From an uncultured Eubacteriales bacterium (GTDB lineage Bacteria; Bacillota; Clostridia; Oscillospirales; Oscillospiraceae), in contig ONCI01000002.1 in NCBI GenBank assembly GCA_900316255.1, positions 21,072 to 85,071 of the forward strand: a stretch of 64,000 nucleotides of DNA. The letters are read 5' to 3'. Below are positions 38,771-47,195 of this stretch, in pieces. Below the pieces are notes generated by a model, which searched no databases, was not told the origin of the DNA, and saw only the letters and a program-made list of their open reading frames with translations. A program made the translations under genes and the position numbers. Each line of letters starts with the position of its first letter. Position 1 is the stretch's first letter.

Positions 38771-39403
38771 TTATATGGTCCAGTTCCAGTCCAGCGCCTT
38801 TCCCTCGGAAACATAGGGCCAGTAAGCATAGGCCACCAGCTTGCTGCGCACCACCTGTTCCCAGTCCAGATCCAGGGGGACCTCAAAGAGCTCGCAGAAG
38901 GAATACTGGGCCTCCTGGGCGCCGTCCTCGTCATCCGCGGCGGGAAGCAGGAAAGTCTCATAGACCCAGAGATACTCCCCTTCCAGCTCGTACTTCAGGA
39001 AGGCCAGCTGCCCTTCCATGCTCAGCCGGTCCAGTCCCTGCTCCCGACAGAAGAAGAAGCAGTTGGTCCAGCGCAGCTTGCTCCACTGGCACAGGCCGAA
39101 AAACTCCCGATCCCCGTCCACAGCCAGGGGATCAAAGGCGCTTTCCCGGTAGATGTTGGCCAGGACCGCCGCCACGGCGGAATCCGGAAGCTTCAGCTCC
39201 TGGCGCAGAAAGGCGGTGGCGATGCGGACGTTTTCGTCCCGCTGCTCATCCGTCAGCTCCTCGCTTCTCGGCACGGCGTTCCAGAACAGCCGCTCCCACA
39301 GAGAGGCGGGCTCCGCATGGGCCGAGACGGGAAACAGGCCGCAGAGCAGCGCAAAGGCCAGCAGGAAAGCTGCCGTTTTCCGAAATGCGACCTGTGGATT
39401 CAC
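38771..39403 (-). CDS. Secreted phage-tail-type lysozyme-like protein
   Basis: 210 residues. Signal peptide about 1-30 (FLLAFALLCGLFPVSAHA). The rest resembles the Phage_lysozyme2/tail-lysozyme fold: 'IATAFLRQELKLPDSAVAAV' then 'LANIYRESAFDPLAVDGDRE' with a catalytic Glu in 'YRESAFDP' (about 88-95) and 'FGLCQWSKLRWTNCFFFCRE' (about 102-121). It would cleave peptidoglycan outside the cell. First gene of the lysozyme / propeptide-like / subtilase group, with a good promoter. Confidence 0.78.
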   Translation of the reverse strand: MNPQVAFRKTAAFLLAFALLCGLFPVSAHAEPASLWERLFWNAVPRSEELTDEQRDENVRIATAFLRQELKLPDSAVAAVLANIYRESAFDPLAVDGDREFFGLCQWSKLRWTNCFFFCREQGLDRLSMEGQLAFLKYELEGEYLWVYETFLLPAADDEDGAQEAQYSFCELFEVPLDLDWEQVVRSKLVAYAYWPYVSEGKALDWNWTI

Positions 39404-39464
39404 CGCTTTTCTCCCTTTCTGCTCCCTGCGTACAATGCGCCCGCAATACTAGTTTACTTGTGTA

Positions 39465-39493
39465 AGTATATCGTTTTCGGCCCTCTTTGTCAA
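39465..39493 (-). promoter_or_regulatory. Sigma-A promoter of the lysozyme-like gene
   Basis: Minus-strand TTGACA (39493-39488), 17 bases, TATACT (39470-39465). Confidence 0.88.
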
Positions 39494-39514
39494 CGAATTT
39501 TGGTCCGTCAAAAG

Positions 39515-39548
39515 AGGGAAGCCTCAGTCCTTCGACTGCGGCTTCCCT
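39515..39548 (-). terminator. Terminator after the PepV gene
   Basis: AGGGAAGCCTCAGTC (39515-39529) and GACTGCGGCTTCCCT (39534-39548) with one mismatch, then CTTTT on the minus strand, past the pepV stop. Confidence 0.85.
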
Positions 39549-39621
39549 TGTGAAAAATATACGAATCCGGAAAGATTTTCCTGGAAATATCTTGAAACCA
39601 TTGTGGAAAATTCGCTTTCCC

Positions 39622-41007
39622 TCAATACTCAATTTTTTCCAGCTCGATCAGCGCCAGGATATAGACCTTCAGCGCCTCCAGCAAATAGGCCTTGCTGGCC
39701 GCCTCGTCCACGCCGTGAATAGGCCCAGCAAAATCCGGCATGGGCCGCTCGGGGTGCTCCGGCCCGAAGGAGACGGCGTTGGGGAAGTCCCGGGCGTAGG
39801 TGCCGCCGCCGATGGTATAGGGCCTGGCGTTTTCCCCGGTGACGGCGTTGTAGGCCTCGATGCAGACCTGCACGGAGGGATTGTCCAGGCTCATGTAGAA
39901 GGGCGCGGCATCCCGGTCCAGGGTGACCTCCGCCAGGTCTCCGGCCAGGCGACCGATCGTCTCCGCGATTTTGGCGCCGCTGGTATTGGTGGGATAACGG
40001 CTGTCCAGGGTCTGGAAGACCTTTCCGTCCTCCGTGCCGATGACGCCGCCGATGATGGTCAGCGGCTCAAAGAGGCCATCGTCCGCCTGGACGCCCAGGC
40101 CCCTGCCCCGCCAGTCGCTGTGCAGCTTCTGCAGAAGCTCCAGCATGCGCCGCTCGTTCTCGTCGCCCACACCGTTTGCCAGCAGATAGTCCACCAGCAC
40201 GCCGATGGCGTTCACCGTGCCCTCGGGCAGGGAGGCGTGGCCGCCCAGCCCCTCGCTGCGGACCCGCCAGAGCCCCGGCTCCTGCTGCTCCACGGTGATG
40301 CGCTCCGCGTTTTCCAGGTGCTCCGCCTCCACCAGGGCTTCCGCCTTGTCGGGGATGGCGTTGGCCACGATGCCGCCGCGGATCTCCCGGATCCGGTTCA
40401 GCGGCTGCCGGAAGAGGATCCGGCCGTGGTAGATGCCCTTCTCCCCGTTGCAGAGGGGGAAGTTGGCGTCGGGGCTGAAGCAGAAGAGAGGCGCGGGGTA
40501 ATTGGCAAGATAGTATTCCACGTCGCCCATGCCGGTCTCCTCGTTGGCACCCAACAGGGCGCGGATCGGATATTTCAGCGGGATGTTCCGCTCCTTCAGG
40601 TACTTGAGGGCATAGAGGCAGAGGACGCTGGGGCCCTTGTCGTCCAGAACGCCGCGGCCAATGATCCAGCCCTCCCGCTCCCGCATGGTGAAGGGGTCAT
40701 GGGACCAGCCCTCGCCGGTGGGGACCACATCCAGGTGGGTGATAGTGGCGAGATACCGGTCCTCCGGTCCCTCGCCCAGCTGGGCATAGCCGATCTTGTC
40801 GGCGCAGTTCACGCTCATGAGTCCCAGCTCCCGGGCGATCTCCAGGCCCTTCTCCAGCGCCGCCTTGGGGCCCGGTCCGAAGGGCGCGCCCTCCTCGGGC
40901 TCCCCTTCCACGCTGTTGATGGCCACGAGTCTCGCGATATCCCGGAAAATGGCCGCTTCGTTTTCCTCGGCAAAGAGATCCAGATCCCGCCGCAGTTCTT
41001 CGTTCAT
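39622..41007 (-). CDS. pepV: M20-family dipeptidase, PepV-like
   Basis: 461 residues, normal for PepV/Sapep. Zinc-site motifs: 'TITHLDVVPTGEGWSHDP' (His and Asp, about 89-106), 'GRGVLDDKGPSVLCLYALK' (about 118-136), 'NEETGMGD' (about 155) and 'FCFSPDANFPLC' (about 176-187). The lid domain ends in 'GLGGHASLPEGTVNAIGVL'. Cytoplasmic; hydrolyses dipeptides, which fits a proteolytic organism and the nearby extracellular protease. Just downstream of plsY on the same strand. Confidence 0.92.
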   Translation of the reverse strand: MNEELRRDLDLFAEENEAAIFRDIARLVAINSVEGEPEEGAPFGPGPKAALEKGLEIARELGLMSVNCADKIGYAQLGEGPEDRYLATITHLDVVPTGEGWSHDPFTMREREGWIIGRGVLDDKGPSVLCLYALKYLKERNIPLKYPIRALLGANEETGMGDVEYYLANYPAPLFCFSPDANFPLCNGEKGIYHGRILFRQPLNRIREIRGGIVANAIPDKAEALVEAEHLENAERITVEQQEPGLWRVRSEGLGGHASLPEGTVNAIGVLVDYLLANGVGDENERRMLELLQKLHSDWRGRGLGVQADDGLFEPLTIIGGVIGTEDGKVFQTLDSRYPTNTSGAKIAETIGRLAGDLAEVTLDRDAAPFYMSLDNPSVQVCIEAYNAVTGENARPYTIGGGTYARDFPNAVSFGPEHPERPMPDFAGPIHGVDEAASKAYLLEALKVYILALIELEKIEY

Positions 41008-41049
41008 AGTCCGCTCCTCTTAATTATGTAGTAGTTGACAGGCAGAAGC

Positions 41050-41667
41050 TTATTTCTTCTTCAGCTTGTCCGCATCGGCAGCCTTGAAGTCCGGCTCGGT
41101 CCCCTTGCTCAGGCGGTCGATATTGGTGCGATGCTGGAAAATGGCAAGGCACATGGCCACGATGGCCAGCACCAGCTTTGGTGTGCTCACGCGAAAAACG
41201 ATGGCGAAGACGGTGATGGCCACCGCCGCGGCCAGGGAGCCCAGGGAGACCTTCTTCGTGAGAAAGGCCACGATCAGGAAGGTGGCGATGATGCAGAGGA
41301 AGACCCGCCAGTCGATCATCAGGCCCAGAGCCGCACCCACGGAGATGCCCTTGCCGCCCTTGAAATTGTGAAACACCGGGAAGCAGTGGCCGAGCATGCA
41401 GCTGAGGCCGCCGATGGCAAGGCCCAGGTCCCCCAGCAGGTAGGATCCCAGCCAGGTGGCCAGGATGGTCTTCAGCATGTCGCCCCCCAGAGTGAGAAAG
41501 CCCATGCCCAGGCCGTAGACTCTCGCCATATTGGTGGCGCCGGCGTTGCCGCTGCCCTTGCTGCGCACATCCTCCCCCAGCGCGGTGCGGGAGAGAAAGA
41601 TCGAAGCGCTCAGCGAACCCAGCAGATACCCCGCGACGACGACGAGCGCGTACTTCCAAATATCCAT
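41050..41667 (-). CDS. plsY: Glycerol-3-phosphate acyltransferase PlsY
   Basis: 205 residues with about five membrane helices. Family motifs are 'SKGSGNAGATNMARVYGLG' (about 37-55), 'LSCMLGHCFPVFHNFKGGKG' (about 87-106) and the start 'GYLLGSLSASIFLSR'. PlsY transfers acyl from acyl-phosphate to glycerol-3-phosphate, the first step of phospholipid synthesis. Followed by pepV within about 40 bases. Confidence 0.95.
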   Translation of the reverse strand: MDIWKYALVVVAGYLLGSLSASIFLSRTALGEDVRSKGSGNAGATNMARVYGLGMGFLTLGGDMLKTILATWLGSYLLGDLGLAIGGLSCMLGHCFPVFHNFKGGKGISVGAALGLMIDWRVFLCIIATFLIVAFLTKKVSLGSLAAAVAITVFAIVFRVSTPKLVLAIVAMCLAIFQHRTNIDRLSKGTEPDFKAADADKLKKK

Positions 41668-41801
41668 GACACACTCCCTCGAAGGTTGCTTCCTTCCAAC
41701 AGGATCGGCGCTTTCGTATGGATCCGAAAAGCGCCTTTGGCGTCATTATACCCTCCTCCACCCCACTTTTCAAGGGAAGGGCTTGTCAGTTTTCAGATTA
41801 T

Positions 41802-42461
41802 TCACCACTTCCCGGAAAGGAGTGCGTCCGGCGCAAAGAAGGTCCAGGGCTCTGCCGACGGGGGCTGCAGAGAAAAGGTCAGCCGCTCGCCGCTTTCCGG
41901 GTGGGTGAAGGCGAGGTAACAGGACCAGAGGGCCAGGGGCCAGGGGTCCTCCCGGGTGTCGTACTTCCGCTCTCCCGCAAGAGGCCAGCCGTGGGAGGCA
42001 AACTGGCAGCGGATCTGGTGGCTGCGCCCGGTGTGCAGGCGCACCCGCACCAGGCTCAGTCCCTCGGCCGTGTCCAGGCGGCGGAAGTCCAGCAGGGCCT
42101 CCTGCACGTCTTTGCCCGGGGTCTCCACCACAAAGCTCATCTTCCTGGCCTTGTCCCGCCACATCAGGTCCCGCAGGCTGCCTTTCTCCGGGGTCAGGCC
42201 GTGGACCGCCGCCAGATACTCCTTTTCAAACTGTCCCTCCCGGATCTGGCGGGAGAGCTCCGACGCCGCCGCGGCGCTGCAGCCCAGCACCATCAGGCCG
42301 CCCACCACCCGGTCCAGCCGGTGCACCGTGCGCAGCTCCGCCTTTTCATCGCCCAGAAGCTGCCGCAGGGCCTCCGGCACGCCGCCGGGCTCGTCCGTGG
42401 AGAGCAGGCCCGGGTCCTTGCGGCAGACCAGAACCGACTTATCCCGGTAGAGGATCTCCAT
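41802..42461 (-). CDS. RluA-family pseudouridine synthase
   Basis: 219 residues. The catalytic Asp is in 'VHRLDRVVGGLMVLGC' (about 46-61; HRLD). 'VRLHTGRSHQIRCQFASHGW' (about 140-159) is the conserved RNA-contact segment. It converts specific uridines in rRNA or tRNA to pseudouridine. No S4 domain is present at the N-terminus, so it resembles a short RluA-type enzyme. Divergent from the methyltransferase gene. Confidence 0.93.
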   Translation of the reverse strand: MEILYRDKSVLVCRKDPGLLSTDEPGGVPEALRQLLGDEKAELRTVHRLDRVVGGLMVLGCSAAAASELSRQIREGQFEKEYLAAVHGLTPEKGSLRDLMWRDKARKMSFVVETPGKDVQEALLDFRRLDTAEGLSLVRVRLHTGRSHQIRCQFASHGWPLAGERKYDTREDPWPLALWSCYLAFTHPESGERLTFSLQPPSAEPWTFFAPDALLSGKW

Positions 42462-42512
42462 CTTCTTTCCTCCCGAAACTGTTTTTCTCTATACTAACAC
42501 AGTCTTCTCCCT

Positions 42513-42543
42513 TTGCAAACCGGAAATTCCGTGCTATTATAAT
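42513..42543 (+). promoter_or_regulatory. Probable promoter of the RNA methyltransferase gene
   Basis: TTGCAA (42513-42518), a 19-base spacer, TATAAT (42538-42543). The long spacer lowers confidence; position agrees with the start chosen at 42580. Confidence 0.55.
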
Positions 42544-42579
42544 ATGAAAGATTATGATTTGCCAGGAGGTTCGGCGCGA

Positions 42580-43734
42580 ATGGAAGCTGTCTTTTCGCCC
42601 CCCTGCCCCTACTATAAGAAATGCGGCGGCTGCCAGCTGCAGAAGCTGCCCTATGAAGAGCAGCTGAGGCGGAAGAACGGACGCTGCATCGCCCTGCTGG
42701 GAGAGTTTTGCCATGTGGAGCCCATCCTGGGCATGGAGGAGCCCTTCCGCTACCGCAACAAGGTCCACGCGGCCTTCGCGCTGGACAATCGGCGTCGGCC
42801 CACCTGCGGCATCTATCAGCCCGGGAGCCACGCCATCGTCCCGGTGGAGGACTGCCTCATCGAGGACGCGGCCTGCGACGCTGTGATCCGCACGATCCGG
42901 GACATGCTTCCCGCCTTCAAGATCAAGGTCTTTGACGAGCGCAGCGGCAGCGGCTGGCTGCGGCATGTGCTGGTGCGCCGGGGTTTTGCCACTGGGGAGA
43001 TCCTTGTGGTGCTGGTGGCGGTGTCCCCCATTTTCCAGCTGCAGAAGCCCTTTGTGAAGGCTCTTACGGAAAAGCACCCCGAGATCCGCAGCGTGGTGCT
43101 GAACCTCAACGACCGCTTCGGCCCCGTGGTGCTGGGCACCCGGGAGAAGGTCCTCTACGGCCCGGGTTTTATTGAGGACGTGCTCTGCTCCCATCGCTTC
43201 CGCATCTCCCCCCGGTCCTTTTATCAGATCAATCCCGTCCAGACGGAAAAGCTCTACCGCTGCGCAGTGGATCTTGCCGGGCTCACCGGGAAGGAGACCG
43301 TGCTGGACGCCTACTGCGGCATCGGCACCATCGGCATCACCGCGTCCGACCAGGCAAAGCAAATCATCGGCGTGGAGCTGAACCGGGACGCGGTGCGCGA
43401 CGCCATCGGCAACGCCAAGCTGAACGGCCTCAAAAACTGCTGGTTCACCGCCGGGGACGCGGGAGAATACATGGAGCAGACCGCCCGCTCCGGTCTGCGG
43501 CCGGAGGTAGTCTTTCTGGACCCGCCCCGCTCCGGCAGCGACGAGCGCTTCCTCCGCTCCCTGCTGAAATGCGCCCCGGAGCGCGTCGTCTACGTCTCCT
43601 GCGATCCCGCCACGCTGGCCAGGGATCTGAAGATCCTCACCGCCGGCGGCTACCGGGCGGAGAAGATCCAGCCCGTGGACATGTTCCCCTGGACGGAGCA
43701 TGTCGAATCAGTCGTTCGACTGATTCGACAGTGA
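42580..43734 (+). CDS. TrmA/RlmD-family RNA (uracil-C5)-methyltransferase
   Basis: 384 residues. A four-cysteine iron-sulfur site near the N-terminus: 'CPYYKKCGGCQLQKL' (about 8-22) with further Cys later. SAM motif I 'VLDAYCGIGTIGITA' (about 247-261), the NxxP-type active site 'VVFLDPPRSGSDE' (about 314-326) and catalytic Cys in 'VVYVSCDPATLARDL' (about 342-356). Start at 42580 chosen because AGGAGG (42564-42569) precedes it and the promoter lies before 42544; RlmD-type (23S U1939) and RlmCD-type specificity cannot be separated. The last codons overlap a 14-bp perfect palindrome (43701-43730). Confidence 0.92.
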   Translation: MEAVFSPPCPYYKKCGGCQLQKLPYEEQLRRKNGRCIALLGEFCHVEPILGMEEPFRYRNKVHAAFALDNRRRPTCGIYQPGSHAIVPVEDCLIEDAACDAVIRTIRDMLPAFKIKVFDERSGSGWLRHVLVRRGFATGEILVVLVAVSPIFQLQKPFVKALTEKHPEIRSVVLNLNDRFGPVVLGTREKVLYGPGFIEDVLCSHRFRISPRSFYQINPVQTEKLYRCAVDLAGLTGKETVLDAYCGIGTIGITASDQAKQIIGVELNRDAVRDAIGNAKLNGLKNCWFTAGDAGEYMEQTARSGLRPEVVFLDPPRSGSDERFLRSLLKCAPERVVYVSCDPATLARDLKILTAGGYRAEKIQPVDMFPWTEHVESVVRLIRQ

Positions 43735-43905
43735 TATGAATTCCTGATGGAATTCGCGATATGTCCCTGCGGGGCGCGATATGCAAAAGCGCGATATGCC
43801 CTGCGGGGCGTGGGGGAATTCATATCATATCGCACGCGAACAGAGTGAGCATATACCGCATTTGCTTAGCAAAAATATCGCATCGAGCTTGGCGAGATAT
43901 ATCGC
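43701..43905. repeat. Array of short hairpins bounded by GCGATATG / ATATCGC
   Basis: A perfect inverted repeat (43701-43714/43717-43730) is followed by a series of mini-hairpins each set off by (G)CGATATG or, further on, by ATATCGC: GATATG+AATTCC..GGAATT, GCGATATG+CCC..GGGG, GCGATATG+CAAAAG, GCGATATG+CCC..GGGG, then mirrored units such as TTTGC..GCAAA+ATATCGC. About eight units in about 200 bases; no coding sense. It abuts the lower-GC four-helix-bundle gene. Confidence 0.85.
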
Positions 43906-43934
43906 CTTTATTTTCATACAGAAAGGGCAGTATC

Positions 43935-44285
43935 ATGAGCGACGGCACGATTAAGGACTTGGCAATAGAGCTTACAGTCGATGTTACTCAGCTCTGTGAT
44001 ACCATCAAAGGGAGATCCGTCTTTATAAACCAGTTGCTTCGCTCCTGCTCCTCCATAGGAGCAAATGCTTATGAAGCAAAATATGCGCAAAGCCGAGCGG
44101 ATTTTATCAGTAAACTTGAGATTTCGCTCAAAGAATGCTATGAAACCGAATACTGGCTTGAGATTCTGTATAAAGTTCACTCTCTTTCCCAAGAACAGTA
44201 TAAAACGGTTTCTGGGAAATGCGGAACGATTCGCAGAAAGCTCATTGCCTCCATCACAACGGCAAAGAAAAACGCCGAATACTGA
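43935..44285 (+). CDS. Four-helix-bundle protein (S23/IVP family)
   Basis: 116 residues, helical throughout: 'DLAIELTVDVTQLCDTIKGR' (about 6-25), 'SVFINQLLRSCSSIGANAYE' (about 26-45), 'AKYAQSRADFISKLEISLKE' (about 46-65) and 'ETEYWLEILYKV' (about 68-79). The 'FINQLLRSCSSIGANAYEA' section matches the 23S-rRNA-intervening-sequence-type four-helix-bundle proteins, a family related to the Avd accessory of diversity-generating retroelements. GAAAGGG precedes the ATG. Base composition is clearly lower in GC than the flanking genes, and a hairpin array sits directly upstream, both signs of an acquired unit. No retroelement or variable repeat is in the window. Function unknown. Confidence 0.88.
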   Translation: MSDGTIKDLAIELTVDVTQLCDTIKGRSVFINQLLRSCSSIGANAYEAKYAQSRADFISKLEISLKECYETEYWLEILYKVHSLSQEQYKTVSGKCGTIRRKLIASITTAKKNAEY

Positions 44286-44328
44286 ATCACGCTGTGAGGC
44301 GTGAAGCTTGCATTGGGGAGGTGCCGTC

Positions 44329-44721
44329 TTGGACGACTGGAGATTGCGTGGTCAGGAAGACTACCTGCAAAATAATAGCCTCTATCAAATCGATTTCCCT
44401 GCATTCTGGCTGCGATCCTATGCCGAAAAGAATGCCTTTTATCGCTTGATCGCAGACGAAGCGCGGCGTTTTGTGGCGCAGATGGGCCGCGGGCAGGAAA
44501 ACCTTGAAGGGGATAAGATCCGGCATTTCTGGCACGAGCACTGCGAATTCTGCTGGAAAAAGGTGACTTGCGACACAGACGCCTCTTTCTACTGCACCGG
44601 GGATCTGCGTTACTGGGTCTGCCCCTCGTGCTTTCGTGATTTCAAGGACAAATTTGGCTGGACCGAGAAGGACGCCTCCGCCCTTTTCGATTCCGCTTCC
44701 GGGAAGGAAACAGACACATGA
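44329..44721 (+). CDS. Small zinc-binding-like hypothetical protein
   Basis: 130 residues from TTG at 44329, with GGAGG seven bases before it. Starts 'LDDWRLRGQEDYLQNNSLYQ' and carries a treble-clef-like region 'HCEFCWKKVTCDTDASFYC' and 'YWVCPSCFRDFKDKFGW' (about 77-108), so four or more Cys are set to bind a metal. I have seen similar short proteins in Clostridia but know no function. First gene of the long operon ending near 50580; the next start overlaps it by four bases. Confidence 0.72.
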   Translation: MDDWRLRGQEDYLQNNSLYQIDFPAFWLRSYAEKNAFYRLIADEARRFVAQMGRGQENLEGDKIRHFWHEHCEFCWKKVTCDTDASFYCTGDLRYWVCPSCFRDFKDKFGWTEKDASALFDSASGKETDT

Positions 44722-45533
44722 CCATCGAAACCGTAAAAACCGATACCTTTACCATGGACTATCTCCGCTTTGGCCGGGGCCCTGAACCGCTTGTGATCCT
44801 GCCGGGGCTCAGCGTGCAGAGCGTCATGGGTCTTGGGGACCTGATCGCGGAGGCCTACCAGGTCCTGACGGAGGTCTTTACGATCTATCTCTTTGACCGG
44901 CGGAAGGATCTGCCCGCCCGCTACCCCATCCGGGAGATGGCCCGGGACACGGCGGAGGCGCTCCGTGCGCTGGGGCTTTCAAACGTTGCCCTCTTCGGAG
45001 CATCCCAGGGCGGGATGATCGCCATGGCGCTGGCCGCGGAGCACCCGGAGCTGGTTTCCCGGCTGGTGCCGGGCTCCAGCGCCGCCCGTGTGGACGGGGA
45101 GCACTGCAGGCTCTTTGAAGACTGGATCGACCTGGCAAAAGCCGGGAAGGCCCGGGAGCTGAACCTGGCCTTTGGGGAGGCGCTATATCCCAAGGCTGTA
45201 TTCGAGGGCGCCCGGGATCTGCTGCTCGCTCAGGCGGACAGCTACACGCCGGAGGACCTGCGGCGCTTCGTCATCCTGGCGGAGAGTCTGCGGGACTTCG
45301 ATCTCCGGGCGGATCTGGCAAAAATCGCCTGCCCGGTGCTGGTGCTGGGCGCGAAGGACGACCGGGTGCTGGGCGCGGAGGCAAGCGAAGAGATCTTCCG
45401 CCTTCTGCCGGAGCGGTCCGACAGCGGGCTCTATCTCTATGAGCCGGGCTTCGGCCACGCCGCCTTCGACACCGCGCCGGACTACAAGGAACGACTGCTG
45501 CGCTTTCTCCGGAAAGAAACTGCCGCAGAATAA
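44718..45533 (+). CDS. Alpha/beta hydrolase
   Basis: 271 residues. Nucleophile elbow 'LFGASQGGMIAMALAAEH' (Ser at about 95, G-x-S-x-G). Oxyanion strand 'LVILPGLSVQSVMGLGDLIA' (about 25-44). The acidic residue lies in 'CPVLVLGAKDDRVLG' (about 213) and the His in 'EPGFGHAAFDT' (about 246-252). Cytoplasmic, substrate unknown. Overlaps the preceding gene and is 12 bases from the phosphatase gene. Confidence 0.92.
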   Translation: MTIETVKTDTFTMDYLRFGRGPEPLVILPGLSVQSVMGLGDLIAEAYQVLTEVFTIYLFDRRKDLPARYPIREMARDTAEALRALGLSNVALFGASQGGMIAMALAAEHPELVSRLVPGSSAARVDGEHCRLFEDWIDLAKAGKARELNLAFGEALYPKAVFEGARDLLLAQADSYTPEDLRRFVILAESLRDFDLRADLAKIACPVLVLGAKDDRVLGAEASEEIFRLLPERSDSGLYLYEPGFGHAAFDTAPDYKERLLRFLRKETAAE

Positions 45534-45545
45534 GGGGATCGTTGC

Positions 45546-47180
45546 ATGAAAAACATACTGAGCAAGCGCTCCAGCCTTGCCGTGAACATCATCGGGGTCA
45601 TTCTGATCCTGCTGCTGGTGTTCGCCCTGGTCATGAGCGCCCTGGGCTACGCAAGCTTTACCAAATCCTTTGAAGAGGAGTATTCCGACTCCACCTTCCA
45701 TATAGCCAGTACTGCCGCAAAGCTGGTGAACGGCGACCGCCTGGATATCTATCTGGCCGGATGGGAGTCGGAGGAGTATGCGCGCACGAAGAATGTGCTG
45801 GACGCCTACTGCAAGAACATGGGCGTTTCTCTGATCTATGTGATCTGGGTGGATCAGAGCGATTACGGCAGCTTTGTCTCCGTCTTCAACTCGGTGAACA
45901 ACGACGTTGACAACTCCGAATATGTGGAGTGGGAGCTGGGCCACTGGCGGAAAGCCACCAATGCCGAGTACCGGGAGAAATACCGGGCCATCTATGAAGA
46001 GGGTTCCCTCTGTGAGACGGTGTACCGGGCCAAACCCACTGATGGTGCCCATCCCCACATCACCACCATGGTGCCGGTCAACAATTCCGACGGTCAGGTC
46101 AGCGGCATCCTCTGCGTTCAGCGCCCCATGCGGGAGCTGAAGGAGGCGCGGGAGTCCTACCTGGTCACCATCGGCTTTTCCACCTTAATGCTGGCCATCG
46201 TGGCCTCCGTGTTTACGGTCCTCTTCCTGAAGGAGACCTATATCGTGCCCATTGAGAAGATTTCGGAGGAGGCCACCCGCTTCGCCCGGGAGAACAGCAA
46301 GGGCGAGGATCTGGGCCAGATCAGCAACATCGACGAGATCGCGAAGCTCTCGGACTCCATCGAGCAGATGGAGACGGAAATGCTCCAGCGTATGGAGGAG
46401 CTGACCGCCATCACCGCCGAGCGGGAGCGCATCGGCGCGGAGCTGGCCCTGGCCGGAACCATCCAGGACAACTCCGTCCCCTCGGTCTTCCCCGCCTTTC
46501 CCGACCGGAAGGACTTTGATATCTACGCCTTCATGGAGCCCGCCAAGGAGGTGGGCGGCGATCTCTACAACTTCTTCCTGATCGATGAGGACCACCTGGC
46601 CTTCGTGATGGGCGACGTCTCCGGCAAGGGGGTCCCAGCGGCCCTCTTCATGATGGTCACCAACATTCTCATCAGCGACCATGTCAAGATGGGCGTGAGC
46701 CCAGCGGATGTTCTGAACTATGTGAACGCGGAGATCTGCAAGCACAACAAGGCGGACATGTTCGTGACCCTGTGGCTTGGCGTTCTGGAGCTCTCCACCG
46801 GGAAGATTGTTGCCGCCAACGCCGGCCATGACGACGCGGCCGTTCTGCGCCGGGACGGCGTATGTGAGCTCTTCAAATCAAGACACGGTCTTGTGGTGGG
46901 CGCTTTCCCCGAGTCCCGCTACAGGAACTTCGAACTGCAGCTTCAGCCGGGAGACAAGCTCTTCCTCTACACCGACGGCGTGCCCGAGGCCACCGACAAG
47001 GACGAGAAGATGTTCACCATCGACCGGATGCTCCGGGTTTTGAACGAGGCAAAGGGCCGGGACCCCAAGGGCGTGCTGGACGCGGTCTATGCGGGCGTGA
47101 ACGACTTTGTGGGCGAGGCGCCCCAGTTTGACGATCTGACCATGCTCTGCATCGAGCTGAAGGGGCCGGACAAAGCCTGA
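45546..47180 (+). CDS. Membrane-bound sensor with SpoIIE-type PP2C phosphatase domain
   Basis: 544 residues. Helix 1 (about 13-33), an outside sensing domain (about 35-205, 'TFHIASTAAKLVNGDRLDIY' at its start), helix 2 (about 210-230, 'STLMLAIVASVFTVLFLKE') and a HAMP-like linker (about 231-285). The phosphatase domain (about 300-540) has the metal Asps in 'EPAKEVGGDLYNFFLID' and 'AFVMGDVSGKGVPAALFMM', then 'ANAGHDDAAV', 'LFLYTDGVPEATDKDEKMF' and 'FDDLTMLCIELK'. It would dephosphorylate an anti-sigma-antagonist type protein (SpoIIAA/RsbV family) on an outside signal; no such partner is in the window. Confidence 0.93.
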   Translation: MKNILSKRSSLAVNIIGVILILLLVFALVMSALGYASFTKSFEEEYSDSTFHIASTAAKLVNGDRLDIYLAGWESEEYARTKNVLDAYCKNMGVSLIYVIWVDQSDYGSFVSVFNSVNNDVDNSEYVEWELGHWRKATNAEYREKYRAIYEEGSLCETVYRAKPTDGAHPHITTMVPVNNSDGQVSGILCVQRPMRELKEARESYLVTIGFSTLMLAIVASVFTVLFLKETYIVPIEKISEEATRFARENSKGEDLGQISNIDEIAKLSDSIEQMETEMLQRMEELTAITAERERIGAELALAGTIQDNSVPSVFPAFPDRKDFDIYAFMEPAKEVGGDLYNFFLIDEDHLAFVMGDVSGKGVPAALFMMVTNILISDHVKMGVSPADVLNYVNAEICKHNKADMFVTLWLGVLELSTGKIVAANAGHDDAAVLRRDGVCELFKSRHGLVVGAFPESRYRNFELQLQPGDKLFLYTDGVPEATDKDEKMFTIDRMLRVLNEAKGRDPKGVLDAVYAGVNDFVGEAPQFDDLTMLCIELKGPDKA

Positions 47181-47195
47181 TCCGAAGGAGAAATC

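Noticed and set aside
43701-43905. Possible CRISPR array
   Set aside because: The units are short hairpins of unequal length without unique spacers, and no cas gene is near.
43935-44285. Avd of a diversity-generating retroelement
   Set aside because: Family is right but no reverse transcriptase, template repeat or variable repeat is in the window.
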